Positions 1 through 7,673 of a stretch of 64,000 bases of DNA are shown here, piece after piece. Origin of the DNA: Mycobacterium sp. PSTR-4-N (GTDB lineage Bacteria > Actinomycetota > Actinomycetes > Mycobacteriales > Mycobacteriaceae); NCBI RefSeq assembly GCF_022348085.1, contig NZ_JAKRFN010000023.1, forward strand, positions 1 to 64,000. Direction: 5' to 3'. Position numbers and translations under genes: made by a program. Under the pieces are notes generated by a model. It had not been told where the DNA came from. It saw only the letters and a program-made list of their open reading frames with translations, and did no database searches. Position 1 is the stretch's first letter; every line of letters begins with the position of its first letter.

Positions 1-119
1 TCGACAACGTCGCCGCCGAACTCAACGGCCGACCCCGCAAAACCCTCGACTGGAAAACCCCAGCCGAAGCCCTTAACCAACTACTGTCCAAACCGCCAAC
101 TGTTGCATCGACCCCTTGA
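1..119 (+). CDS. IS30-family transposase, C-terminal fragment (5' end outside window)
   Basis: Reading frame 3 runs without a stop from the window edge to TGA at 117-119. It contains NGRPRKTLDWKTPAEAL, the conserved C-terminal signature of IS30-type DDE transposases (R-P-R-K-T-L-x-W-x-T-P-A-E). The catalytic DDE core would lie upstream, outside the window. Whether the full gene is intact cannot be judged. The tail has no frameshift, which is compatible with a recently active copy. Confidence 0.8.
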   Translation, partial: DNVAAELNGRPRKTLDWKTPAEALNQLLSKPPTVASTP

Positions 120-140
120 ACTCAAGCCGGGTCAGGCGTA
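1..140 (+). mobile_element. right end of an IS30-family insertion sequence (truncated by window edge)
   Basis: The first 119 bases encode the last 38 codons of an IS30-type transposase. The stop codon lies inside the stretch 101-120 (TGTTGCATCGACCCCTTGAA), which resembles the terminal repeat of IS30 elements, where transposase genes typically end within or beside the right inverted repeat. The exact outer boundary is not resolvable here because the left end and the target duplication lie outside the window; 120-140 is a reasonable range. The element sits directly upstream of glyA, where slow-growing mycobacteria carry other genes, so it marks a strain-variable junction. Confidence 0.7.
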
Positions 141-186
141 TCGGGTCGCACACTCGACGAGTTTCTCGGCAGGACCCGTCGCGGAC

Positions 187-192
187 TAGGCT
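187..192 (+). promoter_or_regulatory. -10 box (TAGGCT) for leaderless glyA transcript
   Basis: TAGGCT fits the mycobacterial SigA -10 pattern TANNNT and lies 7 nt before the ATG at 200, so transcription would begin at or beside the start codon. It supports starting glyA at 200 instead of at the upstream in-frame TTG (116), which lies in the IS end. Confidence 0.55.
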
Positions 193-199
193 CGACGGC

Positions 200-1663
200 A
201 TGACTGCCACCTCCGCCACGGGTCAGGGCATCGAATACGCCGACACCGCCAGCGAGGCCTACCGCGCCGCGCTGCGGGTGATCGAGAGTGTGGAGCCGCG
301 CATCGCCGAGGCCACCCGCAAAGAGCTCGACGATCAACGGCATTCGCTGAAGCTGATCGCCAGCGAGAACTACGCCTCGCCGGCGGTGCTGCTGACGATG
401 GGGACGTGGTTCTCCGACAAGTACGCCGAGGGCACCGTCGGGCACCGGTTCTACGCGGCATGCCAGAACGTCGACACCGTCGAGGCGCTGGCCGCCGAGC
501 ACGCCCGGGAGTTGTTCGGGGCGTCCTACGCCTACGCCCAGCCGCACTCGGGCATCGACGCGAACCTGGTGGCCTACTGGGCGATCCTGGCCACCCGCGT
601 CGAGACGCCGGGCCTGGCGGAGTTCGGCGCCAAGCACATCAACGACCTGTCCGAGGCCGACTGGGAGGCGCTGCGCGCCAAGCTGGGCAACCAGAAGCTG
701 ATGGGGATGTCGCTGGACACCGGCGGGCACCTCACCCACGGATTCCGGCCCAACATCTCGGGCAAGATGTTCCACCAGCGCCAGTACGGCACCAACCCCG
801 AGACGGGGTTCATCGACTACGACGCCGTCGCCGCCGCGGTGCGCGAGTTCAAGCCGCTGATCCTGGTCGCCGGCTACTCGGCCTACCCCCGCCGGGTGAA
901 CTTCGCAAAGATGCGCGAGATCGCCGACGAGGTGGGCGCGACGTTCATGGTGGACATGGCCCACTTCGCCGGTCTGGTGGCGGGCAAGGTGTTCACCGGT
1001 GACGAGGATCCCGTGCCGCACGCGCACGTGGTGACGACGACGACGCACAAGTCGCTGCGCGGGCCGCGTGGCGGCCTGGTGCTGGCCACCGAGGAGTACG
1101 CGCCGGCGGTCGACAAGGGCTGCCCGATGGTCCTCGGCGGCCCGCTCTCGCACGTGATGGCCGCCAAGGCCGTGGCGCTCGCCGAGGCCCGCCAGCCCGA
1201 GTTCCGCACCTACGCCCAGGCCGTCGCGGACAACGCGCAGTCACTCGCCGACGGCTTCGTCAAGCGCGACGCCTCGCTGGTCACCGGCGGCACCGACAAC
1301 CACCTGGTGCTGCTCGACGTGACGTCGTTCGGGCTGACCGGCCGGCAGGCCGAGTCGGCGCTGCTGGACTCCGGCATCGTCACCAACCGCAACGCGATCC
1401 CGGCCGACCCCAACGGCGCCTGGTACACCAGCGGCATCCGGTTCGGCACGCCCGCATTGACGACGCGCGGGTTCGGCGCCGACGACTTCGACCGGGTGGC
1501 CGAGCTGGTCGTCGAGGTGCTGTCCAACACCACGCCCGCCGCGGGGCCGAATGGCCCCTCCAAGGCCAAGTACACGCTGGCCGACGGCACCGCGGACCGG
1601 GTGCGCGCGGCCGCCGCGGAGCTGCTCGAGGCCAATCCGCTCTACCCGGGTCTGACCCTCTAG
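200..1663 (+). CDS. glyA: serine hydroxymethyltransferase, long form
   Basis: A 487-residue PLP enzyme that interconverts serine + tetrahydrofolate with glycine + 5,10-methylene-THF in the cytosol, feeding one-carbon metabolism. The family signature surrounds the PLP lysine in TTTTHKSLRGPRGG (Lys284). The substrate/PLP motifs KLIASENYAS and DMAHFAGLVAG are also present. The start at 200 is preferred over the in-frame TTG at 116 because the intervening 28 codons are not SHMT-like and a -10 box precedes 200. The protein is about 60-70 residues longer than the 417-426 residue E. coli and M. tuberculosis types. The extra block (roughly residues 130-170, between PHSG..YWAIL and LMGMSLDTGGHLTHG) is the insertion of the long GlyA subfamily. 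It is followed by the desA2-like gene, as in Rv1093-Rv1094. Confidence 0.95.
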   Translation: MTATSATGQGIEYADTASEAYRAALRVIESVEPRIAEATRKELDDQRHSLKLIASENYASPAVLLTMGTWFSDKYAEGTVGHRFYAACQNVDTVEALAAEHARELFGASYAYAQPHSGIDANLVAYWAILATRVETPGLAEFGAKHINDLSEADWEALRAKLGNQKLMGMSLDTGGHLTHGFRPNISGKMFHQRQYGTNPETGFIDYDAVAAAVREFKPLILVAGYSAYPRRVNFAKMREIADEVGATFMVDMAHFAGLVAGKVFTGDEDPVPHAHVVTTTTHKSLRGPRGGLVLATEEYAPAVDKGCPMVLGGPLSHVMAAKAVALAEARQPEFRTYAQAVADNAQSLADGFVKRDASLVTGGTDNHLVLLDVTSFGLTGRQAESALLDSGIVTNRNAIPADPNGAWYTSGIRFGTPALTTRGFGADDFDRVAELVVEVLSNTTPAAGPNGPSKAKYTLADGTADRVRAAAAELLEANPLYPGLTL

Positions 1664-1727
1664 ACACAGGCCCGCGACACGGCCGGGGAATTTTACGATT
1701 CCCACAGAATTGGGTTACTGTAACCGC

Positions 1728-2555
1728 ATGGCACAGAAACCTGTCGCTAACGCGCTGACCCTCGAGCTCGAGCCCGTCGTCGAGGAGCAGCTGAGGCGTC
1801 ATCTCGACACCGAGGACGCCTGGTTCGCTCATGACTATGTGCCCTTCGACCAGGGCGAGAACTTCGCGTTCCTCGGCGGCCGCGATTGGGAGCCTTCGGA
1901 CGTCACGCTGCCCAAAAAGGTCACCGACGCCGTCGAGATCCTGCTCATCACCAAGGACAACCTCGCCGGCTACCACCGCGAGCTGGTCGAGCACTTCATC
2001 CTCGAGGACAAGTGGGGCCGCTGGCTCGGCCGCTGGACCGCCGAGGAGCACCTGCACGCCGTCGCGCTGCGCAACTACCTCGTCGTCACCCGCGAGGTCG
2101 ACCCGTCGGCCAACGAGGACGTGCGTGTCGAGCACGTGATGAAGGGCTATCGCGCCGACAGCTACAGCCAGATCGAGACGCTGGCCTTCATGGCGATGTG
2201 GGAGCGCGCCCACGCGGTGTTCTGCCGCAACCTGGCCGCTCAGACCGAGGAGCCGGTGCTGCGGGGCCTGACCGAGAAGATCGCCCGCGACGAGGAACGG
2301 CATGCCGAGTTCTTCTCCAACCTGGCGGCCCACTGCCTGACCTCCATGCGTGACGAGACCGTCGACGCGATCGCGACGCGGGCCGCGGCTCTCGACGTGG
2401 TCGGCGGTGACATCGACGCCTACGCCGACAAGGTGGCCACGGTCGCCGACGCCGGCATCTTCGACCGGGCCGCGCTGCGGCAGGTCGTCGCCGACTTGAT
2501 CACGGCGTGGGGTCTGGCCGACGAGCCGCGTCTCGCGGAGTTCATCAGCTCGTAA
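1728..2555 (+). CDS. desA2: acyl-[ACP] desaturase, DesA2 type
   Basis: A 275-residue soluble di-iron desaturase-family protein, the length I recall for M. tuberculosis DesA2 (Rv1094). Iron-ligand motifs are visible as ExxH pairs: E107-x-x-H110 (AEEHLH), E159-x-x-H162 (MWERAH) and E189-x-x-H192 (DEERHAEFF), with a likely first carboxylate at E70. Family members introduce a double bond into ACP-bound fatty acyl chains; DesA2 is implicated in mycolate precursor desaturation. The ATG at 1728 is chosen over the TTG at 1710 because it gives the family N-terminus MAQKPVANALT. The position between glyA and phoH2 is conserved in mycobacteria, which supports the orthology call. Confidence 0.9.
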   Translation: MAQKPVANALTLELEPVVEEQLRRHLDTEDAWFAHDYVPFDQGENFAFLGGRDWEPSDVTLPKKVTDAVEILLITKDNLAGYHRELVEHFILEDKWGRWLGRWTAEEHLHAVALRNYLVVTREVDPSANEDVRVEHVMKGYRADSYSQIETLAFMAMWERAHAVFCRNLAAQTEEPVLRGLTEKIARDEERHAEFFSNLAAHCLTSMRDETVDAIATRAAALDVVGGDIDAYADKVATVADAGIFDRAALRQVVADLITAWGLADEPRLAEFISS

Positions 2556-2610
2556 CGGGGCAGCCGTTTCGGCACGGCGCGCCTGCGCGGCGCGGATGCC
2601 CGGGCGGGAG

Positions 2611-2616
2611 TAGCGT
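2611..2616 (+). promoter_or_regulatory. -10 box (TAGCGT) for leaderless phoAT-phoH2 mRNA
   Basis: TAGCGT matches TANNNT and lies 8 nt before the ATG at 2625. This spacing places the transcription start at the phoAT start codon, so phoAT and the overlapping phoH2 would be expressed as one leaderless bicistronic message. Confidence 0.5.
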
Positions 2617-2624
2617 CGTTTCCG

Positions 2625-2771
2625 ATGGCTAGCGACATGCTCTGCTATCCGGGCGGTCCGAATCGTTTCGACGAGAGGACCGGCCCCGGTCCTTTCGGCC
2701 GCGCCCGCGTCCACCGAGATGTTCGCGTCGGGGCTCCGCGAACTCGCGCAGCCTCGAGGAGCGCTACGTGA
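2625..2771 (+). CDS. phoAT: PhoAT-like small protein (putative antitoxin partner of PhoH2)
   Basis: A 48-codon frame opens with MASDMLCYPGG and stops at TGA 2769-2771, overlapping the GTG start of phoH2 (2768) in the arrangement GTGA. In mycobacteria a short gene, phoAT, precedes and overlaps phoH2, and the pair has been described as a toxin-antitoxin-like module (published work on M. tuberculosis and M. smegmatis). The second half is very Arg-rich and basic. The frame, the start-stop overlap and the -10 box directly upstream are what the sequence shows. The antitoxin role is inferred from the described system, not from a recognisable domain. Confidence 0.7.
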   Translation: MASDMLCYPGGPNRFDERTGPGPFGRARVHRDVRVGAPRTRAASRSAT

Positions 2772-4081
2772 TCGATTCTCCCGTCCGGACCTACGTTCTC
2801 GACACCTCCGTCCTGCTGTCCGACCCCTGGGCCATCACGAGGTTCGCCGAGCACGAGGTCGTGGTTCCGCTGGTGGTGATCAGCGAACTCGAGGCCAAAC
2901 GCCATCACCACGAACTGGGTTGGTTCGCCCGCCAGGCGCTGCGGATGTTCGACGATCTGCGCCTGGAACACGGACGGCTCGATCAGCCGATTCCCGTTGG
3001 TACACAAGGCGGTACGCTGCACGTCGAGCTCAACCACAGCGATCCCACCGTGCTGCCGTCGGGCTTTCGCACCGAGAGCAACGACACCAGGATCCTGACC
3101 GTCGCCGCCAATCTGGCCGCCGAGGGCAAGCAGGTCACCCTGGTCAGCAAGGACATCCCGCTGCGGGTCAAGGCCGGCGCGGTGGGCCTGCTGGCCGACG
3201 AGTACCACGCCCAGGACGTCGTGACATCCGGCTGGACCGGGATGACCGAGCTCGACGTTGCCTCCGAGGATGTCGACGCGTTGTTCGCCGACGGGGAGAT
3301 CGACCTCGAGGCGGCCCGAGATCTGCCGTGTCACACCGGAGTTCGCCTGCTGGGCAGCAACTCTCACGCGCTGGGCCGGGTGAACGCGGACAAGCGGGTT
3401 CAGCTGGTTCGCGGGGATCGCGAAGTGTTCGGCCTCCGGGGAAGGTCGGCCGAACAACGCGTGGCCCTTGATCTGCTGCTCGACGAGTCCGTCGGCATCG
3501 TGTCGCTCGGCGGCAAGGCAGGCACCGGCAAGTCCGCGCTGGCGTTGTGCGCCGGTCTGGAAGCGGTGCTCGAACGGCGCACCCAGCGCAAGGTCGTGGT
3601 GTTCCGTCCGCTGTACGCCGTCGGTGGCCAGGATCTGGGCTACCTGCCCGGCAGCGAGAGCGACAAGATGGGGCCCTGGGCGCAGGCCGTCTTCGACACC
3701 CTCGAGGGGTTGGCGTCCCCGGCGGTGCTCGACGAGGTGCTCTCCCGAGGCATGCTCGAGGTGTTGCCCCTGACCCACATCCGTGGGCGGTCGCTGCACG
3801 ACTCGTTCGTGATCGTCGACGAGGCACAGTCGCTCGAGCGCAATGTGCTGCTCACGGTGCTGTCACGGCTGGGCAGCGGGTCGCGGGTGGTACTCACCCA
3901 CGACGTCGCCCAGCGCGACAACCTGCGGGTCGGCCGGCACGACGGTGTCGCCGCGGTGATCGAGAAGCTCAAGGGACACCCGCTGTTCGCCCACATCACG
4001 CTGCTGCGCAGCGAGCGCTCGCCGATCGCGGCGCTCGTCACCGAGATGCTCGAGGAGATCAGCCCCGGCGCCCTGCCGTGA
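2768..4081 (+). CDS. phoH2: PhoH2: PIN-domain RNase fused to PhoH helicase/ATPase
   Basis: A 437-residue two-domain protein. The N-terminal part (about 1-140) is a PIN RNase fold with the early acidic residue in VLDTSVLLSD (D12) and the conserved VVISELEAKR. The C-terminal part is a PhoH-type P-loop ATPase with Walker A GKAGTGKS (249-256) and Walker B VDEAQ (350-354). PhoH2 proteins couple ATP-driven RNA unwinding to sequence-specific RNA cleavage. The GTG start overlaps the phoAT stop, implying translational coupling. A strong hairpin follows 5 nt after the stop. The position between desA2 and the deacetylase matches Rv1095. Confidence 0.95.
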   Translation: MIDSPVRTYVLDTSVLLSDPWAITRFAEHEVVVPLVVISELEAKRHHHELGWFARQALRMFDDLRLEHGRLDQPIPVGTQGGTLHVELNHSDPTVLPSGFRTESNDTRILTVAANLAAEGKQVTLVSKDIPLRVKAGAVGLLADEYHAQDVVTSGWTGMTELDVASEDVDALFADGEIDLEAARDLPCHTGVRLLGSNSHALGRVNADKRVQLVRGDREVFGLRGRSAEQRVALDLLLDESVGIVSLGGKAGTGKSALALCAGLEAVLERRTQRKVVVFRPLYAVGGQDLGYLPGSESDKMGPWAQAVFDTLEGLASPAVLDEVLSRGMLEVLPLTHIRGRSLHDSFVIVDEAQSLERNVLLTVLSRLGSGSRVVLTHDVAQRDNLRVGRHDGVAAVIEKLKGHPLFAHITLLRSERSPIAALVTEMLEEISPGALP

Positions 4082-4085
4082 CGCG

Positions 4086-4126
4086 GTGAGTCTGGCACGC
4101 CGCGTTGGGCGGCGTGCCAGACTCAC
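4086..4126 (+). terminator. 18-bp perfect hairpin downstream of phoH2
   Basis: Arms 4086-4103 (GTGAGTCTGGCACGCCGC) and 4109-4126 are perfect reverse complements around a 5-nt loop. The hairpin starts 5 nt after the phoH2 stop. There is no U-tract, as is common for mycobacterial intrinsic terminators. It also lies just upstream of the -10 box of the next gene, so it could additionally insulate that promoter. Confidence 0.7.
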
Positions 4127-4130
4127 GCGG

Positions 4131-4136
4131 TAGGCT
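4131..4136 (+). promoter_or_regulatory. -10 box (TAGGCT) for the deacetylase gene
   Basis: TAGGCT lies 7 nt before the GTG at 4144, a leaderless configuration. It decides that start over the upstream in-frame TTG at 4105, which falls inside the hairpin loop. Confidence 0.55.
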
Positions 4137-4143
4137 GCCCGAC

Positions 4144-5025
4144 GTGCGAAGGCGTCCCGACAGCGTGACCTGGCGTTATGGCCGGACCGTGTTCGGCACC
4201 GCCGCCGCGGTGGCCGTCCTGGTGATCGGCCACCTGACCGGGCACGTGCGCCCCGCCAACGCCGACGACGTGGACTGCGCCCAGGTCAAATGCGTGGCCC
4301 TGACATTCGACGACGGGCCGACGCCGTTCACCGACCGGTTGCTGTCGATCCTGCGCGCCAACAACGCCGAGGCCACCTTCTTCTTGATCGGCAACAAGGT
4401 CGCGGCCAACCCCGCCGGCGCCAAACGCATCGCGGACGCCGGCATGGAGATCGGCACGCACACCTGGGAACACCCGAACATGACGACGATTCCGCCCCAG
4501 GACATCGCCGCACAGTTGAGCAAGGGCATTGACGCGATCGTGGCCGCGACGGGGCAGCGGCCGACGTTGTCGCGTACCGCGGGCGGCCTGGTCGACGACG
4601 CGGTGCTCGCCGAAGCCGGCCGGCAGGGTCTGGCTGACATCAACTGGGACGTCATCCCGTTCGACTGGGCCAATGACAGCAACACGGCCGCGACCCGGGC
4701 GCTGCTGATGAGTCAGATCCAGCCGAATTCGGTTGTGCTGCTGCACGACACCTACTCCTCGACCGTGGACCTCGTCGAGCAGTTCCTCCCGGTGCTCAAA
4801 GCCAACGGCTATCACATGGTGACGGTCAGCCGGATGCTCGGGCCGCGTCAGCCCGGCACCGTCTACGGCAGCCGCGAGAACGGCCCACCGGTCAACGGGC
4901 TCGTCGACCTACCGCCCGACCAGATCCCGGCGTTGCCGGCGACGCCGTCGCCCGCCCCGATGCCGAATTTTCCGATCACCGACATCCCGGGCCAGAACTC
5001 GGGCGGCCCCACCAACGGCGCCTAG
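4144..5025 (+). CDS. polysaccharide deacetylase (NodB homology, CE4), exported
   Basis: A 293-residue Rv1096-like protein. A basic N-terminus and hydrophobic segment (about residues 15-35) act as signal or anchor, so the catalytic domain should be outside the membrane. CE4 motifs are visible: FDDGP (D56-D57 region), the metal pair H106-x-x-x-H110 in THTWEH, an aromatic/acid motif DWANDS, and the C-terminal LLHDT. Family members remove N-acetyl groups from peptidoglycan or chitooligosaccharides. Motif 3, usually R-P-P-Y/F-G, reads RTAGG here, so substrate preference may differ. The C-terminal 60 residues are Pro-rich and low complexity. It lies between phoH2 and a convergent fum. Confidence 0.9.
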   Translation: MRRRPDSVTWRYGRTVFGTAAAVAVLVIGHLTGHVRPANADDVDCAQVKCVALTFDDGPTPFTDRLLSILRANNAEATFFLIGNKVAANPAGAKRIADAGMEIGTHTWEHPNMTTIPPQDIAAQLSKGIDAIVAATGQRPTLSRTAGGLVDDAVLAEAGRQGLADINWDVIPFDWANDSNTAATRALLMSQIQPNSVVLLHDTYSSTVDLVEQFLPVLKANGYHMVTVSRMLGPRQPGTVYGSRENGPPVNGLVDLPPDQIPALPATPSPAPMPNFPITDIPGQNSGGPTNGA

Positions 5026-5046
5026 GCCCGGGTAGGCCCGGCGAGA

Positions 5047-5095
5047 AGACATGAACTCGAGCGGACACTCCGCGAAAAAGCTCGAGTTCGCGTCT
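5047..5095. terminator. bidirectional hairpin between deacetylase and fum
   Basis: GAACTCGAGC (5053-5062) pairs with GCTCGAGTTC (5080-5089). The stem extends outward through AGAC/GTCT (5047-5050 / 5092-5095) with two unpaired positions. It sits between convergent genes with no other function apparent. Confidence 0.55.
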
Positions 5096-5136
5096 GTCCC
5101 CTACTTCGTGGGGGCCCCACGCGGGAGAAGAAAGCC

Positions 5137-6543
5137 CTACTCGCCGTCGCGAACCTTGGCCATCTTCAGAACGTCGAGACGCCGGTCGAGTTCCTCTTCG
5201 GAGAGCTTGTCCCCGATCAGCCCGCGGTCGATGACGGTCTGGCGGATCGTCTTCTTCTCCGCCAGCGCCTGCTTGGCCACCTTGGCCGCCTCCTCGTAGC
5301 CGATCGCCGAGTTCAGCGGCGTCACGATCGACGGGGACGACTCCGCCTGCTCACGCAGGTGTTCTTCGTGGGCGATCAGGCCGTCGATGCACTTCTCGGC
5401 GAACAGCTTCGACACGTTCGACAGCAGCGTGAACGACTCGAGGACGTTGCGCGCCATCATCGGGATGTAGACGTTCAGCTCGAAGGCGCCGGAGAGGCCA
5501 CCGACGGTGACGGCGGCGTCGTTGCCGATGACCTGCGCGGCCACCTGCGTGACCGCTTCGGGCAGAACGGGATTGACCTTCCCGGGCATGATGGAGCTGC
5601 CGGGCTGCAGATCGGGCAGCTGGATCTCGCCGAGGCCGGTCAGCGGGCCCGAACCCATCCACCGGATGTCATTGGCGATCTTGGTCAGTGACACGGCGAT
5701 GGTCTTCAACGCGCCCGACGCCTCGACCAGCCCGTCGCGGGCCGCCTGCGCCTCGAAATGGTCGACGGCAGGCCGCAATTCGGCGATGCCCGTCTGGTCG
5801 ACCAGCACCTGAACAACCTTCTCCCCGAACCCGTCGGGGGCGTTGAGACCGGTGCCGACGGCGGTGCCGCCGATCGCCAGCTCACCCAGGCGGGGCAGCG
5901 TCGCCTTCACCCGCTCGATGCCGGCCTCGATCTGGCGGGCGTAGCCACCGAACTCCTGGCCCAGCGTGACCGGGACCGCGTCCATCAGGTGGGTGCGACC
6001 CGACTTGACCGTGGTCCGCCACTGCCGGGCCTTGCCCTGGAGCGACTCGTGTAGCACCTCGAGCGCCGGAATGAGATGCCGCACAGCGGCTTCGGTGGCC
6101 GCGATGTGGGTCGCGGTGGGGAAGGTGTCGTTGGAGCTCTGCGACATGTTGACGTCGTCGTTGGGATGCACGGTGACACCGGCCGCGGCTGCGATCGACG
6201 CGATGACCTCGTTGGTGTTCATGTTCGAGCTCGTGCCGGAGCCGGTCTGGAACACGTCGATCGGGAACTGGTCGTCGTGCTGTCCGTCGGCGATCTCGGC
6301 CGCGGCGGCGATGATCGCGTCGGCCTTTTCCCCGTCGAGCAGGCCGAGGTCCTTGTTGACCTGCGCGCAGGCGCCCTTGAGCAGTCCGAGAGCGCGAATC
6401 TGGGTGCGCTCCAACGGCCGGAACGAAATCGGGAAATTCTCCACCGCACGCTGGGTCTGGGCCCGCCACAGCGCGTTCTTGGGCACCTTGACCTCGCCCA
6501 TCGTGTCGTGCTCGATGCGGTATTCGACCTCGTTGTCGCTCAT
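5137..6543 (-). CDS. fum: class II fumarate hydratase
   Basis: A 468-residue fumarase C-type enzyme converting fumarate and malate in the TCA cycle, cytosolic and iron-independent. The superfamily signature GSSIMPGKVNP is at 315-325. The other two conserved regions are TGSGTSSNMN (100-109) and QSSNDTFPT (135-143, containing the SSN substrate loop). Length and sequence match M. tuberculosis Rv1098c. The gene is followed 46 nt upstream on the same strand by glpX, the same order as Rv1098c-Rv1099c. The Rv1097c-type gene found next to fum in M. tuberculosis is absent here. Confidence 0.97.
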   Translation of the reverse strand: MSDNEVEYRIEHDTMGEVKVPKNALWRAQTQRAVENFPISFRPLERTQIRALGLLKGACAQVNKDLGLLDGEKADAIIAAAAEIADGQHDDQFPIDVFQTGSGTSSNMNTNEVIASIAAAAGVTVHPNDDVNMSQSSNDTFPTATHIAATEAAVRHLIPALEVLHESLQGKARQWRTTVKSGRTHLMDAVPVTLGQEFGGYARQIEAGIERVKATLPRLGELAIGGTAVGTGLNAPDGFGEKVVQVLVDQTGIAELRPAVDHFEAQAARDGLVEASGALKTIAVSLTKIANDIRWMGSGPLTGLGEIQLPDLQPGSSIMPGKVNPVLPEAVTQVAAQVIGNDAAVTVGGLSGAFELNVYIPMMARNVLESFTLLSNVSKLFAEKCIDGLIAHEEHLREQAESSPSIVTPLNSAIGYEEAAKVAKQALAEKKTIRQTVIDRGLIGDKLSEEELDRRLDVLKMAKVRDGE

Positions 6544-6589
6544 TCGCTTCCTGTTCGTCTGATGTCTGGATGGGTCGGTGATGGGTGGG

Positions 6590-7618
6590 TCAGGGCAGAG
6601 GATGGGCGGCCGAGGTGTCTCCGGTGAAATCGACCGCCGAGTATTCGTTCAATTTGGACAGCCGGTGGTAGGCCTCGATCATCCGGACCGTGCCGGACTT
6701 CGACCGCATCACGATCGACTGCGTGGTGCAGCCGCCGCTGTAGTACTGCACCCCCTTGAGGAGATCGCCGTCGGTGACGCCGGTCGCGCAGAAGAAGACG
6801 TTCTCGCCGGACACCAGGTCCTCGGTCGTGAGCACCCGGTCCAGGTCATAGCCGCGGTCGACGGCCTTCTGCCGTTCCTCGTCGTCCTTGGGTGCCAACT
6901 TCGCCTGGATCGCGCCGCCCATGCAGCGGATGGCGGCCGCGGCGATGATGCCCTCGGGGGTGCCGCCGATACCGACGAGCATGTCGGTGCCCGACCCGGG
7001 CCGGCACGCAGCGATCGCGCCGGCGACGTCGCCGTCGGAGATCAGCCGGATACGCGCGCCCGCCTCGCGCACGTCGTCCATCAGCTGCTGGTGGCGGGGA
7101 CGATCCAGGATGCACACCGTCAGGTCGCGCACGCTGGACTTCTTGACCTGCGCGACGCGCTTGATGTTCTCCGCGATCGGCGCGGTGATGTCGATGACGT
7201 CGGCGGCGTCCGGCCCGACGGCGATCTTGTGCATGTAGAACACCGCCGACGGATCGAACATCGCGCCGCGTTCGGCCACGGCCAGCACCGAGATCGCATT
7301 GGGCATGCCCTTGCTCATCAGCGTGGTGCCGTCGACGGGATCTACGGCGAAGTCGCACTCCGGCCCGTCGCCGTTGCCGACCTCTTCACCGTTGTAGAGC
7401 ATCGGGGCGTTGTCCTTCTCGCCCTCGCCGATGACGACCACGCCACGCATCGACACCGAGTTCACCAACTCGCGCATCGCGTCGACGGCGGCACCGTCGC
7501 CACCCTCTTTGTCACCGCGACCGACCCAGCGACCCGCCGCCATCGCGCCGGCCTCGGTGACTCGCACGAGTTCCAGGGCCAGGTTGCGGTCGGGGGCTTC
7601 CCGCCTCGATTCCGTCAT
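6590..7618 (-). CDS. glpX: class II fructose-1,6-bisphosphatase
   Basis: A 342-residue GlpX protein. It hydrolyses fructose-1,6-bisphosphate in gluconeogenesis and is the essential FBPase in mycobacteria. Metal/substrate motifs are GEGEKDNAPMLYNGE, then DPVDGTTLMSKG, followed by ISDGDVAGAI and GIGGTPEGIIAAAA. The ATG at 7616-7618 is chosen because residues from MTESRREAPDRNLALELVRVTEAGA match the family N-terminus. An upstream in-frame start (7681) would run over the divergent promoter and into the first codons of the DUF4245 gene. It forms a co-directional pair with fum. Confidence 0.96.
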   Translation of the reverse strand: MTESRREAPDRNLALELVRVTEAGAMAAGRWVGRGDKEGGDGAAVDAMRELVNSVSMRGVVVIGEGEKDNAPMLYNGEEVGNGDGPECDFAVDPVDGTTLMSKGMPNAISVLAVAERGAMFDPSAVFYMHKIAVGPDAADVIDITAPIAENIKRVAQVKKSSVRDLTVCILDRPRHQQLMDDVREAGARIRLISDGDVAGAIAACRPGSGTDMLVGIGGTPEGIIAAAAIRCMGGAIQAKLAPKDDEERQKAVDRGYDLDRVLTTEDLVSGENVFFCATGVTDGDLLKGVQYYSGGCTTQSIVMRSKSGTVRMIEAYHRLSKLNEYSAVDFTGDTSAAHPLP

Positions 7619-7660
7619 GGGCGAGATTGTCCCATTAGCGGGCCACCGATCGGGAGCTGG

Positions 7661-7666
7661 GATACT
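7661..7666 (+). promoter_or_regulatory. -10 box (GATACT) for the DUF4245 gene
   Basis: GATACT is close to TATAAT and ends 7 nt before the ATG at 7674, suggesting a leaderless transcript divergent from glpX. Confidence 0.5.
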
Positions 7667-7673
7667 GGCTGAC

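Noticed and set aside
120..199. Glycine riboswitch upstream of glyA
   Set aside because: The -10 box is 7 nt from the start codon, leaving no leader, and the sequence before it shows no aptamer-like pairing.
1380..2714. Long minus-strand open frame (444 codons) across glyA and desA2
   Set aside because: Antisense to two clear genes, Arg/His/Pro-rich translation, no family motif; a typical shadow frame in GC-rich DNA.
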